A DNA stretch of 64,000 bases. Source: Hippophae tibetana. Lineage: Eukaryota; Streptophyta; Magnoliopsida; Rosales; Elaeagnaceae. Position numbers and translations under genes: made by a program. The DNA is taken from contig CM072811.1 in assembly GCA_037013495.1 (NCBI GenBank), positions 15,816,659 to 15,880,658 of the forward strand, written 5' to 3'. A model generated the notes under the pieces. That model had not been told where the DNA came from, did not search any database, and was given only the letters and a program-made list of their open reading frames with translations. This document shows, one piece after another, positions 1 through 10,386 of the stretch. Numbering within the stretch: the first letter of the stretch is position 1; each line of letters opens with the position of its first letter.

Positions 1-836
1 ATATAATTTTGGTGGAGATTCAAGAGAAAATTAGTACTACAATTCAAGAGATTGATTGTATTTCTTCTTCTACTCTTTTCTTTATCAATTTTTATGTCTT
101 TGTTTATGAAAAATATAAGCTTTAAGGACAAAAATATGTCTGGTTAATTTATTAATCTAGGGGTTTTATGAACCCAATTTTCTATATGTGATAATCTAAG
201 ATTTTACCTCAATTATTATTGCAATTCAATTGTATTATTTAATCTAATTTTTATGCTATTAATTGTTTGACCAACAATTTATCTATAGAGACAACTAAAT
301 AGATTTGAGACAATTATTTAATTATTTGTCTTGATTAAATAACATGCATAATTTCTAGCCATAAATGTATCGTTCTTATATATGTGATCCCTAATTGATG
401 AACATAATGAATAGTATGCAATTTAATTGGCATGAGAGTATGATTAAATTAATTACTATATAGTGTGTAGTTTACTTGAGAGATGAATATTTGCTAAGTT
501 AGATTCAATTGATCACATAGTTAATTGATAATAATATTAGGGGAATTTTAGTTATTCACATGTTTAGAAAATTGGGAGGTTAAGTATTCTTAGATATTTT
601 CTCATATATCTTTTTAGTTACCAAATCTAATTTAATTTATCATTGCTATTTACTTTTAGTTATTTTAACTTTGCTTTCTTAAAATATAAAAACACAAAAA
701 AATTGTTTTTTTTAGTTTTAAAAATTAGGTTCTAATAAAATAATCTTTGTGGGAATGATCTTTTCTTATCATTAAATTACTTGTTGCCATACGTACACTT
801 ACATATTCATTACATACATAATTTGTGTGGCAATCA
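1..836 (+). repeat. family C LTR, 3' part
   Basis: This stretch matches the 3' half of the LTR at 54343-55964 (about 55122-55964) almost throughout. Both copies share the motif around 'ggtggagattcaag' and both have a conserved end near 'tacttg...attcattgcac' followed by a terminal ...ATCA. The LTR end is placed at 836 by that alignment. The 5' part lies outside the window, so a solo LTR and a 3' LTR cannot be told apart. It abuts a chromovirus pol remnant directly. Confidence 0.75.
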
Positions 837-1126
837 GATAGAAAAAGAGTGCAAGTTGAGAGAAAAACAAAGTGTGAGCAAGGCGAAAATCAAAAGAGAG
901 TAAGTGAGGTTGAGAGGAAAAATGGAGAGAAAAGTTAGCAAAAAGGAGTGGAAATAAAAGAATGAGTGTAATTGCTAAAAAAAATGAGATTAAAAGTTCA
1001 ATGATGGAAAGGCAACAAGTACTTATACTTATGTACAAGGATGCATATCTTTCTACTAACGATCTTAACCCATCTTTTCCTAGTGTTGTTGTATCTTTAT
1101 TGCAAGACTTCAAAGATCTACTTCAT
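837..1126 (+). pseudogene. chromovirus pol fragment (protease-RT linker)
   Basis: From about 1001 the plus strand encodes MERQQVLILMYKDAYLSTND and then a segment reading PSVVVSLLQDFKD, ending at a stop at 1138-1140. This is the linker that precedes the reverse-transcriptase domain in plant Ty3/gypsy chromoviruses, where a 'LPS..SLLQ.F.DVFP' block leads into RT. The upstream part (838-1000) is rich in Glu and Lys codons, as is usual for this linker, but it is broken. The fragment stops where LTR A begins, so the RT that should follow is missing. The family assignment rests on motif memory, not on a search. Confidence 0.5.
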
Positions 1127-1578
1127 TTTTCTAATCTTTAGCATGTGATTTGGAGAGAAAGAAATTTGGTTCATTCTCTACCATTTTGGGCATGATTTGT
1201 AGAGAAAGAAGTCTGGTTGATTCTTTACCATTATGGTAGTTACCCTTTCTTATATGGGCATGTAATGCATGTAATAGCCTATACATAGGCCTTTTCAATT
1301 CAATAAAAAGTAGAATATTTAAAATCAAAAATTGTGAGAGAAAAGTTTCTCTTTGGTTATTTGAAAAACTTTTTGAACTTATCAGATTTATCTGTGGTGT
1401 TCATACCTCAACTTATCAATCAAGTCTTCATTCCTTGATTGTGGCATCTTCCTCGTACCAAGGTTCATATCTCTTTATAGGTGTTGGGTTGTGGTTTCCT
1501 TTCAAACCTATAATAGAATGATCATAGGAACTAATTTTTTTACGCCTTTCGTCACAAGTTGGCATGGCTCGCTTCATT
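1127..1578 (+). repeat. family A LTR (5' LTR, truncated)
   Basis: It aligns with 4509-4836 over the 'ctaatctt..', 'accattttggg', 'gggcatgtaa.gcat.taatagcctat' and 'ggttatttgaaaaactttttgaactt' blocks. It is followed directly by a TGGTATCAGAG primer site, so it acts as a 5' LTR. The AATAAA-like 'caataaaaa' near 1300 would fit a polyadenylation signal. The beginning of the LTR is missing. Confidence 0.7.
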
Positions 1579-1579
1579 T

Positions 1580-1590
1580 TGGTATCAGAG
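1580..1590 (+). other. primer-binding site (initiator Met tRNA)
   Basis: TGGTATCAGAG, the usual start of plant retrotransposon primer sites complementary to initiator methionine tRNA, lies immediately after LTR A. It fixes the orientation of the family A element as plus. Confidence 0.7.
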
Positions 1591-2107
1591 AAAAGAAGAA
1601 ATCTTGTTGTTTATAGTTTCAAAAAAATAAAATTTTGATAAATTGGCATTGCAACTTTAAACAACCATAACTTTTGACTCAGGTAACGAAATAACTATTA
1701 TAATATATATAAAAAAAGATCTTGAAAAGATTTCCAACAAAAACAAAAGGAGAGATCTTAAATAAAAGAAGAATATTTGCAATTATGATTATTTATTCTC
1801 ATATTCTTTCCATATTCCTTTTAGTTTCCATTCATTGAAAAGAAAGATCTTGAAAAAAGATTTCTAGGTTGAGATTATTTCTTTCCTATTTTAACTTTCC
1901 ATAATAGATTTTCTTCTTTCTTTCCTTTCTTCATAGATCTGAATCTGATTGGAAACCTACCCTTTTGTACTCATTATCTTCTTGCTCTTAGGATCCAAAT
2001 CTGATTGGTCAAGTTTGGGTATGGATTGTTGAATCAAATCTGAATCTTGTTTAAGAAATTAGGAGCGAAAAAGGCAAAAGAGTAGTGAGCATATAAGAGG
2101 GTAAAAG

Positions 2108-2127
2108 GGTAAGGTTTTGCGCGTTGT

Positions 2128-2160
<33 letters not shown>

Positions 2161-2357
2161 AGGCCCCCGTCAATTCCTTTGAGTTTGGGTCTTGCGACCA
2201 TACTCCCCAAGCGGAGTGTTTCACGCATTAGCTGGGCCCCTGATCTGCACCAAGGCCGAACACTCATCATTTACGGCATGGACTACCAGGGTATCTAATC
2301 CCGTTCACTCCCCATGCTTTCGCACTCCAGCGTCGGTAGGGACCCAGAGAGCTACCT
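2108..2357 (-). pseudogene. rrn18: nuclear copy of mitochondrial 18S rRNA fragment (NUMT)
   Basis: Read on the minus strand this is small-subunit rRNA. It contains GGATTAGATACCCTGGTAG, the AAACTCAAAGGAATTGACGG block, GCACAAGCGGTGGAGCATG and the 'AATTCGATACAACGCGCAAA' segment. The 'ACAACGCGCAAAACCTTACC' form and the 'GTTCG.CCTTGGT' variant match, as I remember them, plant mitochondrial 18S and not plastid 16S. About 250 bp of the 1.9-kb gene is present, roughly E. coli 16S positions 725-970. Several differences from the usual sequence are CG-to-TG or CG-to-CA changes (for example GTAAATGATG for GTAAACGATG), as expected after methylation-driven decay in the nucleus. It cannot be functional. It sits inside the gag region of a retrotransposon. 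Confidence 0.88.
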
Positions 2358-2389
2358 AAACACTACCGAGAATTGTATAACAAGTTGCA

Positions 2390-2930
2390 AACACTTAGGC
2401 AAGGAAACCGGAATGTAAAGGTGTACTACAAAGAGATGCAAGTGACAATGATCCGAAAACATTGAAGAATATCGAGAGGCTACTATGGGAAGGTTTATGG
2501 GTGGTTTGAATGGGGAAATTCAAAAATGCGATAGAGTTACAAAATTATGTGGAGTTGGAGGAAATGGTACACATGGTTGTTAAGATTGAGAGTCAACTCA
2601 AGAGTGGAGGTAGTACACCTATAAGCCATAGGCAAAGTACATCAAGAAGCAAGATGACAAATCCAAAACCAAAGCAAAAGCATGCAGTGGGTGTCCAAGG
2701 AACTCAAGGTAAATCAAATTCATCCATTACTCGAAATCATGATATTAAATGTTTTAAATGCCAAGGGTCACATAGCCAATCAATGTCCAAACAAAGGAGT
2801 TATGGTGATGGAAGACGATGAATAGATCAAAAGTAACAATGAATCGGACAACGATTCTATGCCACCATTGGAGGATACTAATGATAAGGAGTACGCTGCC
2901 CAAGGTGAATTATTTTTGGTTTAACTAATG
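2390..2930 (+). pseudogene. gag remnant with zinc knuckle, family A
   Basis: Capsid and nucleocapsid remnant of a Ty3/gypsy Gag. The nucleotides just after the rRNA insert encode 'LYNKLQTLRQGNRNVK.YYKEM' in one frame. The reading then shifts to 'NAIELQNYVELEEMVHMVVKIE' (from 2510) and a basic tail. A CX2CX4HX4C knuckle (CFKCQG, then GHIANQCP) can be seen only by crossing a frameshift near 2766. The acidic 'MPPLEDTNDKEYAAQGEL' segment, usual after the knuckle, is present at about 2858-2920. Stops at several places make it non-functional. Confidence 0.7.
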
Positions 2931-3800
2931 CTCCTAGTACTTTCATAAATTAATGAACCATGTTTTGCATGCTTTTATTGGAAAATTTGTAGTTGTCTAT
3001 TTTGATGATATTCTTATTTATAGTAAAAATTTAGAAGATCATTTGATGCATTTATACTCTATTCTTGAAGTGCTTACGAAAGAGATAATATTTTCTAACC
3101 TAAAGAAGTGCACATTTTGCACTGATAAGCTTATATTTTTGGGTTTTGTTGTGAATGCACAAGGAGTACATGTTGATGAAGAAAATATCAGTGCTATCCA
3201 AGAGTAGCCAAGCCTAACAAGTGTAAGTAATGTTCGAAGTTTTAATGTACTTACTAGCTTTTATCAGCGATTTATGAAATACATTAGTAGCATAGCCGTA
3301 CTAATAACCAAAGTAATCCAAAATAATTTTGGGCTCAATTGGGGAGAAGAGCAAGGAAAGGCATTCCAACTACTTAAGGAAAACTTGACTCATGCTCCTT
3401 TATTGTATTTACCTAACTTTGTAAATACTTTTGAGATTGAATTTGATGCTTTAGATATAGGTATTGGAAAATACTTTGTTCTTGTGCAAGAAGGATGACC
3501 AATTGCATACTTTAGTGAGAAAATAAGTGAGGCTACGTTAAAGTATCATATTTATGACAAGGAGTTTTATGCATTGTTTCAGGCCTTGGAAATATGGTAG
3601 CATTTTCTTTGGCCTAAGGAGTTCATGATCCACACTGATCATAAGTCATTGAAACAGTTGAAGGATCAAAAAAAGTTGAACAAGAGACATGCATGTTGAT
3701 TGGTGTTCATAGAAACATTTCCCTAGGTCATCTGATACAAGCAGGGTAAGAAGAATATGGTTACCGATGCACTTTCTCGCAGGTACATACTTCTTTCTAC
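2922..3800 (+). pseudogene. reverse transcriptase-RNase H remnant, family A
   Basis: The fragment starts inside RT at [10 protein letters not shown], then [14 protein letters not shown] with the YFDD catalytic box at 2998-3009. It continues through the RT connection ('LGFVV..QGV.VDEE') into the tether region 'FYQRFMKYISSIA' and an RNase H part ('[22 protein letters not shown]', '[11 protein letters not shown]', 'VTDALSRRY'). In-frame stops occur at 3205-3207, 3496-3498 and about 3598. The fingers part of RT is absent. Role when intact: copying genomic RNA into cDNA in the virus-like particle. Confidence 0.8.
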
Positions 3801-4406
3801 TCTTGATGCAAAATTATTGGTTTTGAATATATTAAAGAGTTATATCCTTTAGACCAAGATTTTAGTGAAGATTATTTATCATGTGGAAAGGTAGCCAATG
3901 GAAAGTTCTTTAGGCTTGATAGATTCTTGTTTATAGAAAATAAACTGTGCATTACAAATTATTCAATTCAGGATTTGGGTGTGGGTAAACATGAGAAAAG
4001 AGCATTTACTAAAACAAAGAAGTCAAAGTTGCTACCACAAGGATATGGTCTATTTCAAGTCATCGAAAGGATCAATAACAATGCCTACTAGCTAGACTTA
4101 CCTTGTGAGTATACTATCACTACTACTTTTAACGTTTTGATCTGAGCCCTTTTGATGTGGGTGAAGATTTGAGAACAAATCATTTTCAAGAGAAAGGAAT
4201 TGATGGAAATATGGCTACAAAATGGAATATGGAACTCACTTAAAGTACAACTTAGTCCAATTACAAGAGCACGAGTAAAGAGATTCAAGGATGCTTTGAA
4301 TGGGCTCACGCAAGAAGTTTGTGCTCAAGCCAATTCATGTAAGCTTATAGAGGAAGGCTCACATGTTCATAAAAGATGTGTCAACATGTTGCAAATTTTA
4401 GAATAA
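3801..4406 (+). pseudogene. integrase remnant (N-terminal scrap and C-terminal tail), family A
   Basis: After RNase H a short zinc-domain-side scrap ('YIKELYPLDQDFSEDYLSCG', 'NGKFFRLDRFLFIENKLCI') is joined to the C-terminal region ('GLFQVIERINNNAY.LDLPCEYTI', 'TFNVLI'). The tail segment 'SPITRARVKRFKDALNGLTQ' follows from about 4256. The catalytic core with the DDE triad is deleted. The 'GP.TRARAK..K.A..GL' tail is typical of plant chromovirus integrases. Stops and at least two frameshifts are visible. Confidence 0.65.
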
Positions 4407-4508
4407 TCTAATAAGGAAATTTGAAATAATTAGTGGAATAAATTTCAATAATATCTTGGATTTTTTTAATTTATAGATCACACAAATAAGACATGTGCCA
4501 TTGAGTTT

Positions 4509-4840
4509 AGTTCCTTTTTTCTAATCTTGGGCGTATGAATTGGATAGAAAGAAATCTTATTGATTTTTTACCATTTTGGGCGTGATTTAGAAAGAAGGAA
4601 ATCTAGTTGTTTTCATTACCCTATTGGGCTTGTAGCTTAAGGAGGGAAGAATCTAGACATTCCCTTTATGGGCATGTAAGGCATATAATAGCCTATAAAG
4701 AAGCATCAATTCAATAAAAATCAAAATATTTCATATCAAAATTGTAAGAGTAAAAATTATCTTTGGTTATTTGAAAAACTTTTTGAACTTATAAGATTTG
4801 TTTGTGGCGTTTATACCTCTACTTATCAAGTTAGGTGTTA
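4509..4840 (+). repeat. family A LTR (3' LTR, partial)
   Basis: Second copy of the LTR at 1127-1578, recognised by the shared 'ttaccattttgggcgtgattt', 'catataatagcctata' and 'tttgaaaaactttttgaactta' blocks. It diverges from the first copy by many substitutions and small gaps, so the insertion is old. The shared sequence stops near 4840. Confidence 0.65.
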
Positions 4841-6054
4841 GCATTAATTTAGGAAGTAATTTTTGTTTTTAATTAATTGTAGATCTTTTTGTTTTATTTA
4901 TCATAAGTCTTTTAGTATTTTATTTTCTTAAGATTAAATTAGACCCAATTTAATTTAGGGTTTTCTTTAGGGTGAATTGGCACATAAGGTTTTCTTTAGG
5001 GTAAATTAAGGTCTAGGGTTTTTCATGAAGCTTTCTTACTTATAAAAAAGTAGCCACTATGTAATTTGGAAAATACCATATATCATTAATAAAAATTTAT
5101 TTCAAAAAACTTGTGTTTTGCCTTTTTATGTTCTTCTAATTAAAGGAAAAATAAGGTAAGATACACGTAATATAATAAGAGTCTACTCTATTATATGTTT
5201 CCAATAAATAATCATTCAATATGTATGTTGTTTATTAATAAAATTTCATAAACAATAATCATTATTAATATACAAAGTAGAGAGGTTTTTCATAAAAACA
5301 CAAGTATACATATATATACAATGCAAGTATCCCAATACTTACTCATACAATATAAAATATGCTATAATATAAATCCAATGCAAGAAATACAACCTCATAC
5401 GTATTGGTTATCAAAATACATAGACACAAGTACGATCATCCTCCAAGATGCAATGAACAAGTGTACTCCACACATAAAACATTTTGATGATTATAACGAT
5501 AAAATATTTATCAATAAATTCATAATAAAATATTTATAATAATTATCTCATTTTAAATAATATTTATAACATTATAATATGACTTATAAAGTTATGGCAT
5601 TCGATTTTTCACTTTTATTCATAACATATAATTCATGACATTTCATTCAATAAAATAATACATTTGCATGAGTTGGATATGAGGAAAAGAAAAATTTAGG
5701 TTATAATTTGTATTTCATCCTATAATGTTTATTTGGAGAAAATGTTAAAACATGTTGTAAAGTGAATTTTTTTTCTATTATCAAAACTTTGTATTTTGTA
5801 AATTAAATAGTTTTGTTAAATTATGTTTTTAAATAGGAATATCTTGAATTGAATTGAAGTTTTATTAAATAAATCTTTTGAATATAGCTTAAAAATTTAC
5901 CATCTTTCTATCTCATATACCCATTTTTTAGGTCGTGATAGTTAAGAAAAAAAAAGCATGAACCTATCAACAAATCATTCAGACATTCTACTTGTAACTT
6001 TAGGGTGAAACCTCTTTTGATTGACAGAATTCATAAAGCTCAACTACAAGACCC
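4841..6054. other. AT-rich stretch without a recognised gene
   Basis: No coding signal was recognised. The part at about 4870-5130 has an LTR-like look: TATA-like 'acttataaaaaagtag' near 5037-5053, followed by 'aataaaaatttatttc'. I found no second copy. The rest is low-complexity AT-rich DNA. Confidence 0.4.
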
Positions 6055-6150
6055 ATCTTATGTAGGTATGATTTATCTCGTGATTTGGTAAGAACGAAAT
6101 CTGGTTGCATTATTTACCATTTTTGGCATGTAACTTAAGTGGACACAATT
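6055..6150 (+). repeat. family A LTR fragment, plus strand
   Basis: 'gtaggtatgatttatctcgtgatttggtaagaacgaaatc' (6062-6101) matches the reverse complement of 6790-6835 and the start-side blocks of the other A LTRs. It forms an inverted pair with the next LTR fragment. Confidence 0.55.
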
Positions 6151-6295
6151 AATTTTTCAATTTGAGATGATAAAACTATGACTTTTAACAATAACTTATG
6201 TGTACCAAACGATGAAAATTGTAAAAAGGAGATATCAAAAGAAGCACATAGTTATGCTTAGGCTATGCATCCAAGTAGTAATAAGATGTATCAAA

Positions 6296-6835
6296 CTCTA
6301 AAGAAACATTAATAAGAACCACACCAACTTATGACGAAACCCGTAACAAAAATTAGTTCCTAAGACCATTTTACTACAGATTTGGATGGAAACCTCAACC
6401 CAACACATATAAAGACATGTAAACCTTGGTATAAGGAAGACACCACAATCAAAAAATAGAGCCTTGATTGATAAGTCGAGGTATGAACAACACAAAAAAA
6501 GTATGATAAGTTCAAGTTATTCAAAAAACCAAAGAGAAATTTTACTCACAATTTTGATCTAAAATATTTTGATTTTTATTGAATTGAGAAGACCTCTTTA
6601 TAAGTTATTACATGCCTTACACACACATATAAGAAAGAACAACTACCCAAAATAGAAATAGAAAACATAAACTAAAGGAAATGTCTAAGTTTTCCCTCCT
6701 TAAGCTACACGCCAAAAATGATAAAGAATACAACCAATCTTCGTTCTCTTCAAATCATACTCAAAATGGTAAAAAATACAACGGGATTTCTTTCTCACCA
6801 AATCACGAGACAAACCATACCTACATATTATATTC
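6296..6835 (-). repeat. family A LTR, minus strand
   Basis: The reverse complement of this stretch carries the A LTR blocks in order: 'gtaggtatggtttgtctcgtgatt', 'accattttgag.atgattt', 'tacatgccttac' (as 'gtaaggcatgtaataac'), 'ttcaataaaaatcaaaatatttt' and the 3' part that corresponds to 1380-1560. It includes sequence further 5' than the plus-strand copies keep. Confidence 0.6.
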
Positions 6836-7246
6836 CACCAAATAAACTTACGCACATCATTTTCTTGGATTCTCGCCAATGGTTTAGCCTTTATCAACTT
6901 AGAATACATGACTTACTTCTTCTTTTTCAAGATACTCAGAACAACTATAGCCATTTTAAAGTGAATAACACGAGACATTGGGTTTTTTGTCCCTATGTTA
7001 GCAAAACACTTGGGGCAAAAAAGTTAAAAAGTGGCATTGATAATTCAATATCATTAGAAAAAAGTGACTAATAACTAGTAATACACCGTTTCAATATTTC
7101 TCAAAGGCCATAATTTTTCCAATGCTTTAAGTCAATCTTTCATCTTGCTTTCATTTTCTCTTACATTTTTTTTAAATTTATCATCAAAGATACTACTTAG
7201 AGGTCCAAATAGTACTTAACACCAAGGCAAAATTCAACAAACTTGC

Positions 7247-7270
7247 ACATCTTAGTAATTACTAAGATGT
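7247..7270. repeat. perfect 24-bp palindrome
   Basis: ACATCTTAGTAA is followed at once by its reverse complement with no spacer. It lies in plain AT-rich DNA and no role is evident. Confidence 0.8.
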
Positions 7271-7983
7271 ATTTTATGCAAGATGTTGGTGAGTAAGTTG
7301 GGTCATATGCACAAGTTATAGAGCTAGATTGGGAGTTAGAGTCCAAGTTTACACAATATATAATTTGTACTAGTCGATAAAGATTAGGATCTTATTGGCC
7401 AACTTACTCTTACAAATAAGGTAACTTAGAATGAACTTTTAGCCTCCTCTAAATAATCATCACATATCAACCTTGATTTGAATTCCGTATTACTATCTTA
7501 AGATCTAATAAATACTTGTAATTCTATCACTTATTTTTGGAGACCTTAATTTAGCATTTTTTCACATGATATGCTTTCAAAACTATAACTAATAAAACTA
7601 ATTATATATGGAACCATCCTTGTCAATCTGGTTGAACCATCATAGGTTACAAATTGTGTACCATCAATGACTATACGTTGTGTGAAACAATACCGTAGGC
7701 TACAAAGTGATGTAATGATTAACTATAAATGAGGTAAATAATCATTAATGTTGAACTTAAGAATAATACTATTCATTAGTTTAAGATGATATCTAAGATT
7801 TGTCATAATTAGAGTAAATTTTCATATATATGTTTATCTAAAAACGTAAAATATAAGATCTTAAATACTAATTATGAACTAAAAATATTTAAAATCACAC
7901 GATGAGCGTTAATTGTTTAGAGGAATATTAGTATATTAAGATAAATTAATACTCAAATTCTCTTATCATCTTATTAACGTGAC

Positions 7984-8004
7984 ATATATATATATATATA
8001 TATA
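7984..8004. repeat. (AT)n microsatellite
   Basis: About ten AT dinucleotides in a row. Confidence 0.9.
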
Positions 8005-9319
8005 ATTTGATATGAAAAAAAGTATTTATTTAAAGCATTATACACATTAAAATATTAAATTCTATTAAAAATAACCTAATATAACATGTGTTATTATATA
8101 CATTAAATTATAAAAAAAACTTCTTATTTTAGTAATTTATTCTAATTAAAATCTAACCATAAATAAAACTAAGCATGTAACGGTAGGCATGGCCCACAGA
8201 TCAACAAAGACAAATATTTTAATATACATAATCACCGCTAAATTAATTTGAAATAAGATTAGATGATAATTATTAATTATCAACCAGTAGTTAGTCATAA
8301 TATAATTATGATATTTATTTATAATATTTCTTCAAGTTTAAAAAGTAAATATAAAGATTAATATAATACTTAACTAAAAATATTATTTAAAATACGAATA
8401 ATATTTTTTATAATTTAATTATTTAACACATAATTTTAGAAAATATTATATATATATATAAAGAATAAAAAATTAATATAATTAATCAAAATATTGTGTA
8501 TTAATATTAAAAATATATTTTACAATTTAATTATAAATATATATAAAAATAATATTAATATTTATTTATTTACAATTTCAAAATTACAACAATCACTATA
8601 GTGCCTGTCGAATAACTTTTAGTTTTGGAAATAAAATGTCATCATTGTGTATCGGATTGATAGCAGGAAATTTTGGTTTCCGCATACACCAAGCTAGACA
8701 AGAATCAAGATTGAAACATAACGAATATGCTAACTAAAACTCAAAGAAAGAAAAAAATTTACCAAATTGCATGATTAATTATAAATTAAAAGATGTTAAT
8801 AATATTTATAAAATAATTTATTAACTTTTAAAAATTATATAATTTTATCCGATTTATTTTTTTAATAAAATAAAATAATAATAAAATGATATTAATTAAA
8901 ATATTTTGAAATAAATTATAATACAAAAATAATTAAATATAAAATAAATAATAATTTATAATATAATTGTATGTCAAATTCTTGAATTCTAAGTCATTTA
9001 TATCCAAAAAAAAACTAGCCTGGATTAGATTAATTTTAGGACACAAGTTTGATGGATTACTCAAAAATTGACCTCAACGTGTCATCTTTTTCTTGTACCT
9101 TGAACACATTTCCACCAGTCACCAAAAAATACCCTACTTTACCATCCATAAGTGACAAGTTGAATCAAACACCACAATTACCTTATCAGGAAATGGAACG
9201 AAAAAATCTCCTATTTCCCTAACATCGCCCATGGAATTAAATGAAGCAACAGATAAAATATAATAGGAGATAATAGAGTTTACATCAAATAGTCAGTCGT
9301 AATCCCCATGTGAACCCAA

Positions 9320-10386
9320 CTACTGATGCTCTTTCATAGGCACGATCTTGTACTTTCCCGTTTGTTGTTGCTATAAACAAAACAAGTACCCATTTACCAA
9401 ACATGACATAAGCATAAATAAATAAAATAAAACCAATCTATAAATCTAATTAGTAATTAGTATAATTTATAAAAATCAAAATTTACCTTTTTCCATAGAT
9501 CAGTGTGACGTTTACAAAACCCAGCAACAACATCGCTCTTTTTATTTCGTTCATTGTACTCTAAACATAGATCCTTATTCAACCCACAAGTTATATGGAA
9601 AGCCAAAGGACATATAGACTCGGAGCAATCAAAAACAGCGCCACTAGCCTTCTTGCAAATGTAACACTTCCGTTGCCACCTTCTTTTAGGAACTTGGGAA
9701 CAGTCAATACCCTCTCGCCCTTCTGGATCCAAAAAGAACACCTCAGGAACGAAAAGCGCACATACAATATGCGTCCATTGGCCATCAATAATGGTGGGTT
9801 TCATTGCCCCGCCTTTAATCGGACACAGACAGCAAGTAAACTCATCAGATTGAGAAGACTTGGAAACAGAGCATTGGGTACAAAACCAATCGCCATTTGG
9901 AATACCCTTTACAAGAGGATATCCATAGCAAGAGGCGTGAACCATTAGATTACACCCATCACAGAACACGATCGGATCTGATGGTTCTCCATCTGTGCTC
10001 TGACAAACTGCACAGACAACTCCATCATCGTCGTCTTCCTCACAATCCTCACCACACTCATCATCTTTCGATTCATCTCCACCAATATCATATGAGATTG
10101 GAGGATTTTCTTGTTTTATCTCTTGGTCTTCCAACGATGGTTGGTAATCCAGATTAAGGTCAAAATGGGAAATTTGCTTCTGGGAGATTTCTTGGGGTTG
10201 GAGTGCCCATACCCTTTTCTTAGCTGGCAAGCAGCAATGAGAAGATGAATCTGGAAGAAGCAACGAGTCTTTTGATTCCTTGACCTTTTTGGCCAGGAAT
10301 TTTTGGTGGTGTTCTTCTTTTTCTTGTTCTTGGTGAATAAGTCTGAATCGTTTGTGAGGAGGCAAAACTAAGCATTTAGTATCCAT
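9320..10386 (-). CDS. PHD finger / extended PHD finger nuclear protein, two exons
   Basis: The only host gene recognised. Exon 1 runs 10386 to 9487 (300 codons, start at 10386). The reading then meets AAG|gtaaat, a donor site. A 116-bp AT-rich intron (9486-9371) ends in a 'tgttttgtttatag' acceptor. Exon 2 (9370-9320) adds QQQTGKYKIVPMKEHQ and a stop, giving 316 residues; read-through without splicing would instead add nine residues and stop. Domains: basic N-terminus, FDLNLD (75-80, like a repressive EAR motif), acidic stretch 104-121, PHD finger C125-C128-C142-C145-H150-C153-C169-C172, then an extended PHD with C186, C188, H206, C209, C241, C244, C259, H264, C267, C291, H294. PHD/ePHD pairs bind histone tails in chromatin. 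It resembles small plant PHD proteins such as Arabidopsis At3g14740 from memory. The zinc ligands look complete. Flanking DNA shows no clear TATA box. Confidence 0.9.
9371..9486 (-). other. intron of the PHD gene
   Basis: 116 bp, phase 0, GT...AG on the minus strand, markedly AT-rich, with a T-rich run before the acceptor AG at 9372-9371. The spliced tail continues the Lys/Gln-rich end of the ePHD region in frame and stops 17 codons later. Confidence 0.8.

Larger units (their letters stand above)
1591..4508 (+). mobile_element. family A chromovirus-like internal region, decayed
   Basis: Between the two A LTRs there is a short leader, a gag remnant, RT-RNaseH and an integrase tail, in the order expected for Ty3/gypsy. 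Protease and the first part of RT are deleted: gag jumps straight to the RT '[10 protein letters not shown]' block near 2925. Numerous stops and frameshifts show it is dead. A piece of mitochondrial rRNA lies in the gag region (2108-2357). The full element with LTRs runs from 1127 to about 4840. Confidence 0.75.
6836..9319. other. AT-rich intergenic DNA
   Basis: No gene recognised on either strand. Positions 6836-7080 may be decayed element DNA next to the minus-strand LTR. From 7100 on the sequence is mostly low-complexity AT. A TA microsatellite lies at 7984-8004 and a perfect palindrome at 7247-7270. The part next to 9320 probably contains the 3' untranslated region of the PHD gene. Confidence 0.4.

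Noticed and set aside
2108-2357. A functional rRNA gene or bacterial contamination
   Set aside because: Only about 250 bp, with scattered deamination-type changes, embedded in retrotransposon gag sequence continuing on the far side; a nuclear organelle insertion fits better.
9591-10157. Open frames in other frames or on the opposite strand of the PHD exon
   Set aside because: They overlap well-conserved zinc-ligand codons of the minus-strand gene and have no recognised motif.
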